From the NCBI GenBank assembly GCA_041908445.1, contig JAYRFK010000119.1, positions 124,001-188,000 of the forward strand: DNA of 64,000 bases, written 5' to 3'. Position 1 is the first letter of the stretch; the number at the start of each line of letters is the position of its first letter. The translations under genes were made by a program, and so were the position numbers. Positions 51,568 through 59,664 of the stretch are shown one piece after another. Source of the DNA: JAEUJM01 sp041908445 (GTDB lineage: Bacteria > Actinomycetota > Acidimicrobiia > Acidimicrobiales > DATDAH01). Under the pieces are notes generated by a model. It was given only the letters and a program-made list of their open reading frames with translations, searched no databases and was not told the DNA's origin.

Positions 51568-51573
51568 AGGCTA
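51568..51573 (-). promoter_or_regulatory. -10 element (TAGCCT) for the aminotransferase gene
   Basis: TAGCCT ends 7 nt before ATG 51560; its TAG (51571-51573) is the stop codon of the ROK gene. Confidence 0.55.
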
Positions 51574-52581
51574 CCGGGTGGGGTCCTGGTGGCCCCAGTG
51601 CCTTTCGGCGGCCAGGAGGGCCGCGCCGAGGGCCCCCGCCTGCTCCCCCGTCGCCGCCGCGACGATCGGCACCGGCGGCCGGTGGCCGTGACCGAGGACC
51701 AGGTCGTCGTAGGCCGATCGCGTGGCGTCGAGGAACAGGTCGGCCTCGCCGACCAGCCCGCCGCCGAGCACGACGACCTCCGGGTCGAGCACGTTGACGA
51801 GGTTGGCGACGCCCAGGGCGACCCACCAGCCAAACGTCGCGAGCACCGCCGTTGCGTCGTCGTCGCCGGCCCGGGCGGCCGCGGTGACGTGTTCGCCCCG
51901 CACCGCCTCGGGGTCACCGCCGGCGAGGTCGACCACGGCGTCCGCCCGGCCCGCCCGCGCCGCCTCCCGGGCGAGGAACCCCAGGCCGCTCCCCGACGCG
52001 TACCGCTCCCAGCAACCGCGCTGGCCGCAGGGGCAGCGGGGGCCTCCGGGGTCGACGATCATGTGGCCGGGCTCGCCCGCCATCCCGTGGGCGCCCCGGT
52101 ACAGGGCGCCGTCGGTGACGATCCCCGCCCCGATCCCCGTGCCGAGGGTGACGAGCAGCGAGTGCGCCCGGCCGCGGCTGGCGCCCCGCACGTGCTCGGC
52201 CCAGGCCGCGCAGTTGGCGTCGTTGTCGACGTGGACGGCGAGGCCCAGGGCACCGGCCAGCAGGTGGTCGACGTCGAAGTCCACCACCTGGGGGAGGTTC
52301 GGCCCCATGCGCAGGACGCCCTCGTGGTCGATCAGGCCCGGTAGCCCCAGACCGACCGCCGCCACGCTCCCGCCTCCCCCGTTGCCCCCGGGATCGTCGC
52401 CGAGGCCGGCCTCGGCGGCCACCGCACGGACGACCTCCACGACCGCCCCCACCAAAGCGTCCGCGCCGCGAGGGGTGGGCCGGCGCACCGCGGCACGGGC
52501 CGGCGCGGTCGGGTCGTCGGCGTCGAGGACGAGCCCGAGGAGCTTCGTGCCCCCCACGTCGACCCCGACGGTGGGGCGCAC
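51571..52581 (-). CDS. ROK family glucokinase-like protein
   Basis: A 336-residue sugar kinase: GVDVGGTKLLGLVLDADDP (ATP site), VHVDNDANCAAWAEHVRGAS (catalytic Asp), LVTLGTGIGAGIVTDGALYR, GEPGHMIVDPGG and zinc motif CPCGQRGCWERYASGSGLG. It is closer to actinobacterial glucokinases than the ROK gene at 11.7 kb. GTG 52581 lies one base after the baeRF stop (TGA-C-GTG), so the two genes are cotranscribed. Confidence 0.88.
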   Translation of the reverse strand: MRPTVGVDVGGTKLLGLVLDADDPTAPARAAVRRPTPRGADALVGAVVEVVRAVAAEAGLGDDPGGNGGGGSVAAVGLGLPGLIDHEGVLRMGPNLPQVVDFDVDHLLAGALGLAVHVDNDANCAAWAEHVRGASRGRAHSLLVTLGTGIGAGIVTDGALYRGAHGMAGEPGHMIVDPGGPRCPCGQRGCWERYASGSGLGFLAREAARAGRADAVVDLAGGDPEAVRGEHVTAAARAGDDDATAVLATFGWWVALGVANLVNVLDPEVVVLGGGLVGEADLFLDATRSAYDDLVLGHGHRPPVPIVAAATGEQAGALGAALLAAERHWGHQDPTR

Positions 52582-52582
52582 G

Positions 52583-53698
52583 TCAGTAGCGCAGGAGCGC
52601 GCCGATGCGACCGAGGACGTCCAGGTCGGCGTTGCCGACGCAGATCTCGATGCGGCAGGACTGGAGGAGCGCCTCTTCGAGCGCGTCCTCGACCACGTCG
52701 GGCACCTCGACCATGTCGGTCCCGCACAGCGGGCAACGGCGGCCCACCGCGGCCAGGTGCGAGCAGCCCGGGCACCGCCAGCCGCCCTCGCTGTAGCCCT
52801 CGGAGACGACGAGCAGGTCGACCCGCCGCTCGACGAGGGCCTGCAGGACGGCCTCGAGGCCCGCCACCGCCTTGCGACCGGACCCGACGCCCTCCCGCAG
52901 CCGCTCGACCACCTTGGTCTCGCGGGCCCGCACGAGGCGGTCCTCGGCCTCGAGGACGGCCTCCCGGAGGGCGGCGTCGGACGCCCCCACCGGCACGCTC
53001 AGGCGGCCGCCGAGGCGCTCGGTGAGGTACGGGTGCAGGTAGCTCTCCACCGCGCCGGCGAGCTCGGCCGGCGCACCCACCAACAGGTGGGCGTACTCCG
53101 CGTCCTGGAAGGCCTGGAAGGCGACGGCCGCGGCGCGGCGCAGGTGCTGGTCGACGAGGTCGTCGACGTGGTGCTGGGTGTCGCCCCGCTCGCGCTCGCC
53201 GCGGTGGTCGTAGTCGCGCGGGAGCTCGTCGAACAGCTCGGAGCGGTCCACCAGCACCCCGAGCTCGTAGACGAAGAAGCGGGCCTGCTGGCGGTCGACG
53301 AGCAGCACGCCGATCCGCTCGTAGGCGTGCAGGAGCTGCTCGAGCTGGCCGACGGCCGGCGACTGGTTGACCACGAGCTGGTTGCGCACGGCGACCGACA
53401 GCGGAAGCGCCTTCCAGAACCCGGTGGACTGGCAGCTGAACAGGGCCAGGCCGCGGGTCTCGGTGCGGTCGAAGCCGCCGTGGACGTGCTCGGTGATCCG
53501 GGCCAGGTCGGCGGCGACCGAGCCGTCGCCCTCACCCCGTGCCTTCGCGCGGCGCACCAGGTGGTCGAGCTGGGCCTCGTAGTCCTGGCGACGCGGGTAG
53601 CGGCGCCCGTCGACGTCGAGGTAGCAGCTGACGACCGGTGATCCTCCGCCCGAGACCCCGGCCAGCTCGCGGACGGTGTCTTCGTTGAGGTTCGCCAT
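52583..53698 (-). CDS. baeRF-like protein (bacterial relative of eRF1/Vms1)
   Basis: A 371-residue protein. The N-terminal half (SPVVSCYLDVDGRRYPRRQD, with ETRGLALFSC near residue 80) and middle half (RIGVLLVDRQQARFFVYELG; SELFDELPRDYDHRGERERG) match the bacterial archaeo-eukaryotic release factor families; a zinc ribbon CPGC/CPLC lies at 309-325. Such proteins are proposed to act at ribosomes or on tRNA during stress; none of this is shown here. No GGQ motif is seen. ATG 53698 lies 7 nt after TACCAT. It starts a transcript with the ROK kinase. Confidence 0.75.
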   Translation of the reverse strand: MANLNEDTVRELAGVSGGGSPVVSCYLDVDGRRYPRRQDYEAQLDHLVRRAKARGEGDGSVAADLARITEHVHGGFDRTETRGLALFSCQSTGFWKALPLSVAVRNQLVVNQSPAVGQLEQLLHAYERIGVLLVDRQQARFFVYELGVLVDRSELFDELPRDYDHRGERERGDTQHHVDDLVDQHLRRAAAVAFQAFQDAEYAHLLVGAPAELAGAVESYLHPYLTERLGGRLSVPVGASDAALREAVLEAEDRLVRARETKVVERLREGVGSGRKAVAGLEAVLQALVERRVDLLVVSEGYSEGGWRCPGCSHLAAVGRRCPLCGTDMVEVPDVVEDALEEALLQSCRIEICVGNADLDVLGRIGALLRY

Positions 53699-53705
53699 CG
53701 CGGCG

Positions 53706-53711
53706 ATGGTA
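53706..53711 (-). promoter_or_regulatory. -10 element (TACCAT) for the baeRF-ROK transcript
   Basis: TACCAT ends 7 nt before ATG 53698. Confidence 0.55.
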
Positions 53712-53767
53712 CTCAGTGGTCCCGGGGTCGCGGTCCGGGTCCCCGGTCGGGGCGGCGCCCGGCCGGC

Positions 53768-55990
53768 TCAGAGGGTGAGCACGGCGGCGACCTCGTCGCC
53801 CGCCGACGCCGCCCACCGCACGACGCGCGGGTCGTCGCCGAGGAACACCACCTGCACGGCGTCGCTCATGCGGACGAGGCGCTCGAGCAGGTAGTCGACG
53901 TCGTCGTCGGCCACGTGGCCGAACGGCTCGTCGAGCACGAGGGGCAGTGACCCGGCGTAGGACACCGAGCGCAGTTCGGCGAGCCGGGAGAGGAGGTACC
54001 ACTCGATGCGCTCGACCGGGGCCACGGTGGCGGCCCGGCCGTCCACGGCCGCGATGGTGGTCGCCACCGCGAACGCCTCGCCACCGCCGTCGACGTCGAC
54101 GGCGGCCGCCTGGGCCTGCGCGGACGACAGCGCGCGGGCGGCGGCGTCGAGCAGGGCCGACTGGGCGTCGATCTGCTCGTCGAGGACCCGCAGCTCGGCG
54201 TCGATCTCGGCGAGGCCGGTCTCGAGGTCGTCGAGGGCGGCGTCCCCCAGGTCGACGGCGGCGGCGTCGTGGGTGGGGGCCGCCGGTTCGGCGGGCGCCG
54301 GCGGAGGTGACGGGGTCGCCTCGGCGGGCGCCACGACGGCGCCCAGGTCGGCCAGGTTCGGTGCCGAGGTCTCGAGCTGCGCCAGGTCGAGCTCGGCGCC
54401 CGCGATCTCGTCCTCGATCGAGGCCAGCGCCTCCTCGAGCTCGCCCCGCTCGCGTAGGGCCTCGTCCATGTCGGCCAGCCACACGACCGCGACGTCGACC
54501 ACCTCGTCGTCGGTGAGGGCGAGGTCGCCGAAGTCGACGCCGACCGTGCCCAATGCGGCGCGGAGCTCGTCGACCGCGCCGGCGGCCAGGTCGGCGGCCT
54601 GGTCCTCGACGACCGTCCGGGCCCGCAGGGCGGCCTCCAGCTCCGGCTCGTCGAGGTCACCGACCAGGGTCCGAGCGGCGTCGCGGGTGGCCTCGACCGT
54701 CGCCACCAGCGCCGAGCGCTGCGGGTCGGCCTCTGCGGCGGCGACCGCTTCGCGGAACACGACCTCGGCCTGCTCCCAGTCACGCTGCGCCCGCTCGTGC
54801 ACGGTGCGCAGCTCGGGGCTCACGAGCGGCACGCTCGTCGACATCACGTAGGCCGTGTAGGTGGCGAAGCCCATCCGTTCGAGCACGACCTGCTCGGCGG
54901 CGGCGGCGTCATCGAGGCGCTTCTTGAGGCTCTTGCCGGGGATGCGGGCGGCGGTCAGCTTGAGCTCGGCCTCGAGCAGCTCGTCGTGGGCCGCTTCGAG
55001 CGCCTCGGCGTCGGCGGGGTCGATGACCGGAGGCCGCACGGCCGCATCCGCGGCGAGGAACCGGCGCTGCGCCTCGTCCAGACGTCGGTACGCGGCCAGC
55101 GGGCCGTGCCCGGTGGCCTCGACCTGGGCGTCGTAGGCGTCGAGGGCCTCGATGGCGGCGACCAGCGCGTCGGCGAGGCGCTGGGCCTCGACGTCGGGCA
55201 CCTCCTCGACATCGGGTCGGGCCTGCACGGCGGCGACGGCGTCGGCCACCGCGGCGACGTCGATGTCGACCAGCGGGGCGAGGGCACCGAGGAGCTCGTC
55301 ACGCCGGGTGCGCAGCCGGTCCACGCGTGCCGCCGTCGAGGCGATCGCGGCGACCGCCTCGGGCGAGGGCCCGGGGCTGTCGAGCACCACCGTCGCGGCA
55401 CGCATGACGGTGTGGGTGGCGGGGTTGACCTCGCCCCGCAGGTCGCCGGCATCGGGCCGCGGATCGGCGGGGTGGCCCGACGGCGCGGGGCGAGCACCCG
55501 CCGAGGCGAGCGCCAGGGCGAGGGACGAGCGACGGGCAAGGACCCGTCGGTGGGCGTCCTGGAGCTCGGCGAGCGAGGCGGCGAGCACGTCGTGGGTCGC
55601 GGTGGCGTCGCGGACGGCCCGGCGGACCGCGTCCGCGTCGACCGGGGCCGACCCTCCACCGGGGCCGTCGCCCGTGTCGGGCCCCGGCGACGCGACGCCA
55701 GCGTCGGCCAGGGCGAGGAGGTCGTCGGCGCCCACCACCAGGTCGAGGTCAGCGTCGAGGTCGAGCAGGGCCAGGGCACCGGGCTCGAGGTCGAGCAGGA
55801 TGCCGCTCACCTCCACCTCACCGGACACCCCGTCGAGCGCCGCGCCGCCGGCGGCACGGGGCAACTCGCCCAGCGCCGCGGCCAGGCGGGACCGGGCGTC
55901 GGCGGGAAGGCCTGTCGCGACGGACAGGCGGGGGTGCAGCTCGAGCCGGACCCCGCCGGGCGCGTCATCCTGTAGGCGCAGCAACCTCAT
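53768..55990 (-). CDS. SMC/RecN-like coiled-coil protein with decayed P-loop
   Basis: A 740-residue acidic, Ala/Asp-rich protein. The N-terminus (VRLELHPRLSVATGLPADAR) aligns by eye with the first strand and P-loop of SMC-type ATPases (ELHPGL-VVVGPNGSGKS), but the loop reads GLPADARS (27-34): the Lys is Arg and two Gly are lost. Long helical segments fill about 110-640. The C-terminus has LPLVLDEPFGHVADDDVDYL (682-701), a proper Walker B with D-loop, then VQVVFLGDDPRVVRWA. It may have lost ATP hydrolysis or rely on a partner head. ATG 55990 has GAGGG 5 nt upstream; ATG 56002 has none. Confidence 0.7.
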   Translation of the reverse strand: MRLLRLQDDAPGGVRLELHPRLSVATGLPADARSRLAAALGELPRAAGGAALDGVSGEVEVSGILLDLEPGALALLDLDADLDLVVGADDLLALADAGVASPGPDTGDGPGGGSAPVDADAVRRAVRDATATHDVLAASLAELQDAHRRVLARRSSLALALASAGARPAPSGHPADPRPDAGDLRGEVNPATHTVMRAATVVLDSPGPSPEAVAAIASTAARVDRLRTRRDELLGALAPLVDIDVAAVADAVAAVQARPDVEEVPDVEAQRLADALVAAIEALDAYDAQVEATGHGPLAAYRRLDEAQRRFLAADAAVRPPVIDPADAEALEAAHDELLEAELKLTAARIPGKSLKKRLDDAAAAEQVVLERMGFATYTAYVMSTSVPLVSPELRTVHERAQRDWEQAEVVFREAVAAAEADPQRSALVATVEATRDAARTLVGDLDEPELEAALRARTVVEDQAADLAAGAVDELRAALGTVGVDFGDLALTDDEVVDVAVVWLADMDEALRERGELEEALASIEDEIAGAELDLAQLETSAPNLADLGAVVAPAEATPSPPPAPAEPAAPTHDAAAVDLGDAALDDLETGLAEIDAELRVLDEQIDAQSALLDAAARALSSAQAQAAAVDVDGGGEAFAVATTIAAVDGRAATVAPVERIEWYLLSRLAELRSVSYAGSLPLVLDEPFGHVADDDVDYLLERLVRMSDAVQVVFLGDDPRVVRWAASAGDEVAAVLTL

Positions 55991-56063
55991 TGCTGCCCTC
56001 ATCGGCCGACACGGCCCGGCATCAAGGCTCCGGGGCCCCCGAGCCGAACCGGGCCGCGACCCC

Positions 56064-56297
56064 TCAGGAGACGGGGATGTGCTCCACGGGGTCGTCGCCG
56101 TCCGGGCCGGTGGCGCCCGGACGGGCCCGCTTCGCCGCGTCGGCGAACGAGTCGAACAGGCCCATGACCGCCTTCGCCGTGCCCGGGTCGCGGACGACGT
56201 CCTCGGCCACGTCGAGGAACGCCCTCGCCGCGGCGATGAGCTCCTCGGCGGCGGTCTGCAGGTGCTCGAGGCCCTCGTCGGCCCGCTCCTCGTTCAC
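56064..56297 (-). CDS. small helical protein, function unknown
   Basis: A 77-residue acidic protein (NEERADEGLEHLQTAAEELI then ARAFLDVAEDVVRDPGTAKA), predicted to be mostly amphipathic helix with no membrane segment. Its GTG at 56297 overlaps the stop of the ArsA-like gene (GTGA), so translation is coupled. Small genes of this kind sit beside arsA-like genes in other actinobacteria, which suggests a partner role; no function is known. Confidence 0.7.
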   Translation of the reverse strand: MNEERADEGLEHLQTAAEELIAAARAFLDVAEDVVRDPGTAKAVMGLFDSFADAAKRARPGATGPDGDDPVEHIPVS

Positions 56298-57499
56298 GTG
56301 CCCTGTGCCTCCTGGGGCTCGGGATCGGCGATGCGCTCGCCGCGGAAGGTGACCTCCAGTGTGCCGTCCCGCAGGGTGGCGCCGCTGACCGCGCGCCGCC
56401 GCAGCGTGTCGGGGAGCAGGAGCGCCCGCCGGTACGGCCCGGCGGTGACGATGAGCTCGTCCCCGCGGCGGGCCACGTCGACGTCGTCCCGCTCGGCGAA
56501 CGGCAGCTCGAGGTCGAGCCGCCACCCCTCGCCGTCCCGCTCGATGCGCAGCGGCGCGCCCTCGTGCAGCAGGGCGTCGGGCTCGAGGTCGCCGTAGAGC
56601 GTGCCGGCGAAGCGGCGGAGCGCGTCGATCCCGACGAGCTCGTCCGGCGCCAGGTGCGCCCGCAGGACCGGCAACGGCGCGAAGCCCTCCTCGATGGCCG
56701 CGAGGTGCTCGGTGTGCAGCGCCTGCCAGCGGGCGAACCACGGGTCGTCGACCTCGGCCGGCAGCACCCGGTTCGCCACCACCGCGTCGACGCGGTACCC
56801 GAACAGCGAGAGGTACGTGTGGGTGCGACGGGCCTCGGCGATGACCATGCGCTCGGGGTTGACGACCAGGCGGGCGCTGGTGACGTGGGGGTCGGTGAGC
56901 AGGTCCCGGACGCCGTCGAGGCGCTCGTAGAAGCGGTGCGCCGCCCCGAAGACCTCGTCACCGGCGACGGGCAGGTTGGTGACCCGGCTCAGCACCGGCG
57001 ACAGCACCCGGTTGAGGCGGCGGCTCGCCGGGAAGACGCGGTCCATGTACCAGGCCAGGACCTCGGGCAGGGAGAGGAGCCGGATGGTCTCGGCCGTCGG
57101 GGCGCAGTCCACGACGATGGTGTCCCAGTCCCCCGATGCGGCGAAGGCCTTCAGGTCGGCCAGCGCGAAGATCTCGTCGAGGCCCGGCAGCACCGCCAGT
57201 TCCTCGGCCTCGATGCCGGCCACGCCGGCCCAGTCGAACACCTCGGTGAGGTAGGCCTGGATCTCGGACCAGGACTCCTCCATGCGCTCCTGGGCGTCGA
57301 GCTGCTGGCCCCAGAGCCCGTCGGCCACGGGCGCGGGCTCGCTGGCGAGGGGGACGCCGAGGGCGTCGCTCAGCGAGTGGGCGGGGTCGGTCGACAGCAC
57401 CAGCGTGCGCCGGCCGCCGTCGGCGCAGCGCAGGGCGGTCGAGGCCGCCACGGTGGTCTTGCCGACACCGCCCTTGCCCGTGAAGAGCAGGATGCGCAC
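56294..57499 (-). CDS. ArsA/GET3-type ATPase with HSP20-like C-terminal domain
   Basis: A 401-residue P-loop ATPase. LFTGKGGVGKTTVAASTAL is the deviant Walker A (GKGGVGKT, 8-15); LSTDPAHSLSDALGVPLASE is switch I; DWDTIVVDCAPTAETIRLLS is Walker B/switch II. The last 80 residues (LELPFAERDDVDVARRGDEL) match the small HSP20-like domain attached to many bacterial ArsA proteins. Such proteins are unlikely to pump arsenite; a chaperone-like role is inferred. GTG 57499 lies 7 nt after the SRPBCC stop. Its relative in M. tuberculosis is Rv2184c. Confidence 0.86.
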   Translation of the reverse strand: MRILLFTGKGGVGKTTVAASTALRCADGGRRTLVLSTDPAHSLSDALGVPLASEPAPVADGLWGQQLDAQERMEESWSEIQAYLTEVFDWAGVAGIEAEELAVLPGLDEIFALADLKAFAASGDWDTIVVDCAPTAETIRLLSLPEVLAWYMDRVFPASRRLNRVLSPVLSRVTNLPVAGDEVFGAAHRFYERLDGVRDLLTDPHVTSARLVVNPERMVIAEARRTHTYLSLFGYRVDAVVANRVLPAEVDDPWFARWQALHTEHLAAIEEGFAPLPVLRAHLAPDELVGIDALRRFAGTLYGDLEPDALLHEGAPLRIERDGEGWRLDLELPFAERDDVDVARRGDELIVTAGPYRRALLLPDTLRRRAVSGATLRDGTLEVTFRGERIADPEPQEAQGT

Positions 57500-57506
57500 G
57501 GCCGGC

Positions 57507-57962
57507 TCAGGCCGCGGCGCCGCGCTCGACCCAGCTCTTGAGCTCGCGCAGCGCGGTGTGCACGATGCGCGACTCCGCCCGGCGCTTCACGAAGCTGGGC
57601 AGGGGCACGACCAGCTCCACGATGAGCTCGTAGGTGACGTCGGTGCGGTCGGGCTCGCCCTCGACCGGCGTGAAGTCGTAGGAACCGTCGAGCTGGCGGG
57701 TGATGTCGCTCTCGAGCAGGGTCCACGACATGCGGCGCGGGGCCTCGCTGTAGTCGTAGCCGAGCACGTAGGTGGTGCTGCGGCCCATGGCTGCGGCCCG
57801 GTAGCGCACCCGCAGGCCCCGGCCCTCGGCGTCGCGCTCGAGGACCTCGGTCTCCTTGATGTCGTGCGCCCAGGTCGGATAGTCCTCGAACGCCAGCGCG
57901 GCGGCGAGGCAGTCGGCTGGTGATGCGTCGATGGTGGTGCGCTCGGTGGCGTGGTCGGGCAT
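57507..57962 (-). CDS. SRPBCC (polyketide cyclase-like) protein
   Basis: A 151-residue START-like protein with the AERTTIDASPADCLAAALAF start, FEDYPTWAHDIKETEVLERD, and a long C-terminal helix (FVKRRAESRIVHTALRELKS) of the SRPBCC fold, which holds a hydrophobic ligand. Related to M. tuberculosis Rv2185c (TB16.3), also upstream of an ArsA-like gene. Ligand unknown. ATG 57962 lies 8 nt after TAGGCT, so this gene likely starts a transcript with arsA and the small gene. Confidence 0.85.
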   Translation of the reverse strand: MPDHATERTTIDASPADCLAAALAFEDYPTWAHDIKETEVLERDAEGRGLRVRYRAAAMGRSTTYVLGYDYSEAPRRMSWTLLESDITRQLDGSYDFTPVEGEPDRTDVTYELIVELVVPLPSFVKRRAESRIVHTALRELKSWVERGAAA

Positions 57963-57970
57963 CGGGGGCG

Positions 57971-57976
57971 AGCCTA
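57971..57976 (-). promoter_or_regulatory. -10 element (TAGGCT) for the SRPBCC-arsA transcript
   Basis: TAGGCT lies 8 nt before ATG 57962; its TAG (57974-57976) is the stop codon of the upstream membrane protein gene. Confidence 0.55.
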
Positions 57977-58552
57977 GTGGGAGGGCGCGGGGCCGCCGGG
58001 CTCTTCGCCGGGCCCGTCGCCGGGCGGTTCGCCGTCGATCGGGGCGTCGCCGGCGCCGGCCCCGCCCGCGGTGGCGGCCGGCCCGTCGAAGCGCGAGCCG
58101 AAGGTCCCGTGGCGGGCGCCCCAGAGGCCGGCCTGGGCGAGGCCGAACATGGGTACGAGCACGCCGAAGGCCAGGCTGGTGAAGGGCCGCAGGCCCGCGG
58201 TGACGAGGGCGACGACGACCTGGACGCCGAAGGGCACCATCAGGGCGAGCTGGACGTCCTTGGGCGCGCTGCCGGCGAGGAAGTAGAGCCCACCGATCCC
58301 GATGGCGTCCGTGCGGCTGCGGTCCACGGCGATCGCGAAGGCCCAGAGGAACACCACGCAGCCGACGAAGAACAGGGCGAGGTCGACCGCCACCGCGAGG
58401 ATGCCGAAGAGCTCCCGGTCGATCACGGCCAGGATCGCGGTCACCGTGAAGACGACGGTGCCCATCCGGCTGACCGTGATGATGCGGGCGCCGGGGCGGC
58501 CCGCTCCCGGCCCGTCCGCCCCGACCGCGGGCGCCGGCCCTGCGCCGCTCAC
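57974..58552 (-). CDS. four-helix membrane protein, function unknown
   Basis: A 192-residue protein with four predicted helices (about 27-50, 55-72, 95-115 and 120-138), a short basic stretch after the first pair and a Gly/Pro/Ala-rich tail. No family recognised with confidence; small membrane proteins are common beside pimB in actinobacteria. GTG 58552 overlaps the pimB stop (GTGA), so it is translated with the mannosyltransferase. Confidence 0.7.
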   Translation of the reverse strand: MSGAGPAPAVGADGPGAGRPGARIITVSRMGTVVFTVTAILAVIDRELFGILAVAVDLALFFVGCVVFLWAFAIAVDRSRTDAIGIGGLYFLAGSAPKDVQLALMVPFGVQVVVALVTAGLRPFTSLAFGVLVPMFGLAQAGLWGARHGTFGSRFDGPAATAGGAGAGDAPIDGEPPGDGPGEEPGGPAPSH

Positions 58553-59664
58553 GGGAGTGCCCCCGCCAGGCGCTCGACGAGCACCTCGTAGGCGAACTCG
58601 CGCTCGGCGCGCGTCCGAGCGGCCACGCCCATCGCGGCACGCCGATCGGGGTCGTCCAGGAGCTCGGCCAGGGCCGTGGTCACGGCGTCGACATCGCCCG
58701 GGTCGCCCACGACGAGGCCGGTCTCGCCGTCGACCACCGCCTCGGCGGATCCGCCGCTCTCCCCCGCCACCTGGGCCACCCCGGCAGCGGCCGCCTCCAG
58801 GAACACGATCCCGAACCCCTCCTGCTCGAGGCCGGCCCAACGGCTCCGACAAAGCATGGCGAACACGTCCGCGCAACCGTAGAGGTCGGGCAGGTCCTCG
58901 TCCGGCACCCGGCCGAGCAGCTGCACCGGCGCGCCGGTGTCGGCGACCAGGCGGTCGAGCCGCGCCCGGTCCCGCCCGCCGCCGGCGATGGCGACGGTGA
59001 GGTCGGGGCGGGCGTCGGCCAGCCGGGCGGCGCTGCGGATGAGCACGTCCATGCCCTTGCGGGGCACGAGCCGGCTGATGCTGACCACGAGCCGGCCGTC
59101 GACCGGCAGGCCCAGACGGGCCCGGGCCGCGGCGCGGGCCGCGGCGTCGAGGGGCCGGAAGCGGGCGACGTCCACCCCCGGCGGGACGAGCACCGACGGC
59201 AGCGGGCGGCCGGCGGCCCGCTCGCCCTCGGCCAGGGGGTACCCACCGGCCGCCACGACGAGCTCGGCGCCGCGCAGGACCCGGCGCAGGGCCAGGTTCG
59301 TGCCGGGGAGGCGCCCCGGGATGGTGACCTCGGCGCCGTGCAGGATGACGCCGTAGGGCCGCTGCAGGTGGGGGCCGATCAGGCCGAGGGGCAGCGCCGG
59401 GTCGAGCAGCACCAGCTCGGCGTCCACCTCGACGGCCAGGCGGTCGACGTGGCGGGCCAGCACCGGGTTGGGCAGCAGCACCGGCTCACGCGTCCGGACG
59501 ACCCGGTAGGGCTGGGCCGCGTCCCACTCGGCGGCGCCCGCGTAGGGCGTGGTCAGCACCGTGGTCGAGGCCGGGTCGAGCCGGCGCCACAGCTCCCAGA
59601 GGTAGGACTGGATGCCCCCGACCTTCGGCGGGAAGTCGTTCGTCACGAGCAGGTGGTGGCTCAT
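58549..59664 (-). CDS. pimB: phosphatidylinositol mannosyltransferase PimB'-like (GT4)
   Basis: A 371-residue GT-B enzyme. LLVTNDFPPKVGGIQSYLWE is almost the exact N-terminal pattern of PimB' (Rv2188c), which adds the second mannose to phosphatidylinositol mannoside at the inner membrane. The C-lobe has VSISRLVPRKGMDVLIRSAA and EQEGFGIVFLEAAAAGV (donor EX7E). PIM synthesis fits the nearby inositol phosphatase and polyprenyl-mannose synthase. A related trehalose or diacylglycerol mannosyltransferase is possible. The ATG overlaps the queG stop (ATGA). Confidence 0.82.
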   Translation of the reverse strand: MSHHLLVTNDFPPKVGGIQSYLWELWRRLDPASTTVLTTPYAGAAEWDAAQPYRVVRTREPVLLPNPVLARHVDRLAVEVDAELVLLDPALPLGLIGPHLQRPYGVILHGAEVTIPGRLPGTNLALRRVLRGAELVVAAGGYPLAEGERAAGRPLPSVLVPPGVDVARFRPLDAAARAAARARLGLPVDGRLVVSISRLVPRKGMDVLIRSAARLADARPDLTVAIAGGGRDRARLDRLVADTGAPVQLLGRVPDEDLPDLYGCADVFAMLCRSRWAGLEQEGFGIVFLEAAAAGVAQVAGESGGSAEAVVDGETGLVVGDPGDVDAVTTALAELLDDPDRRAAMGVAARTRAEREFAYEVLVERLAGALP

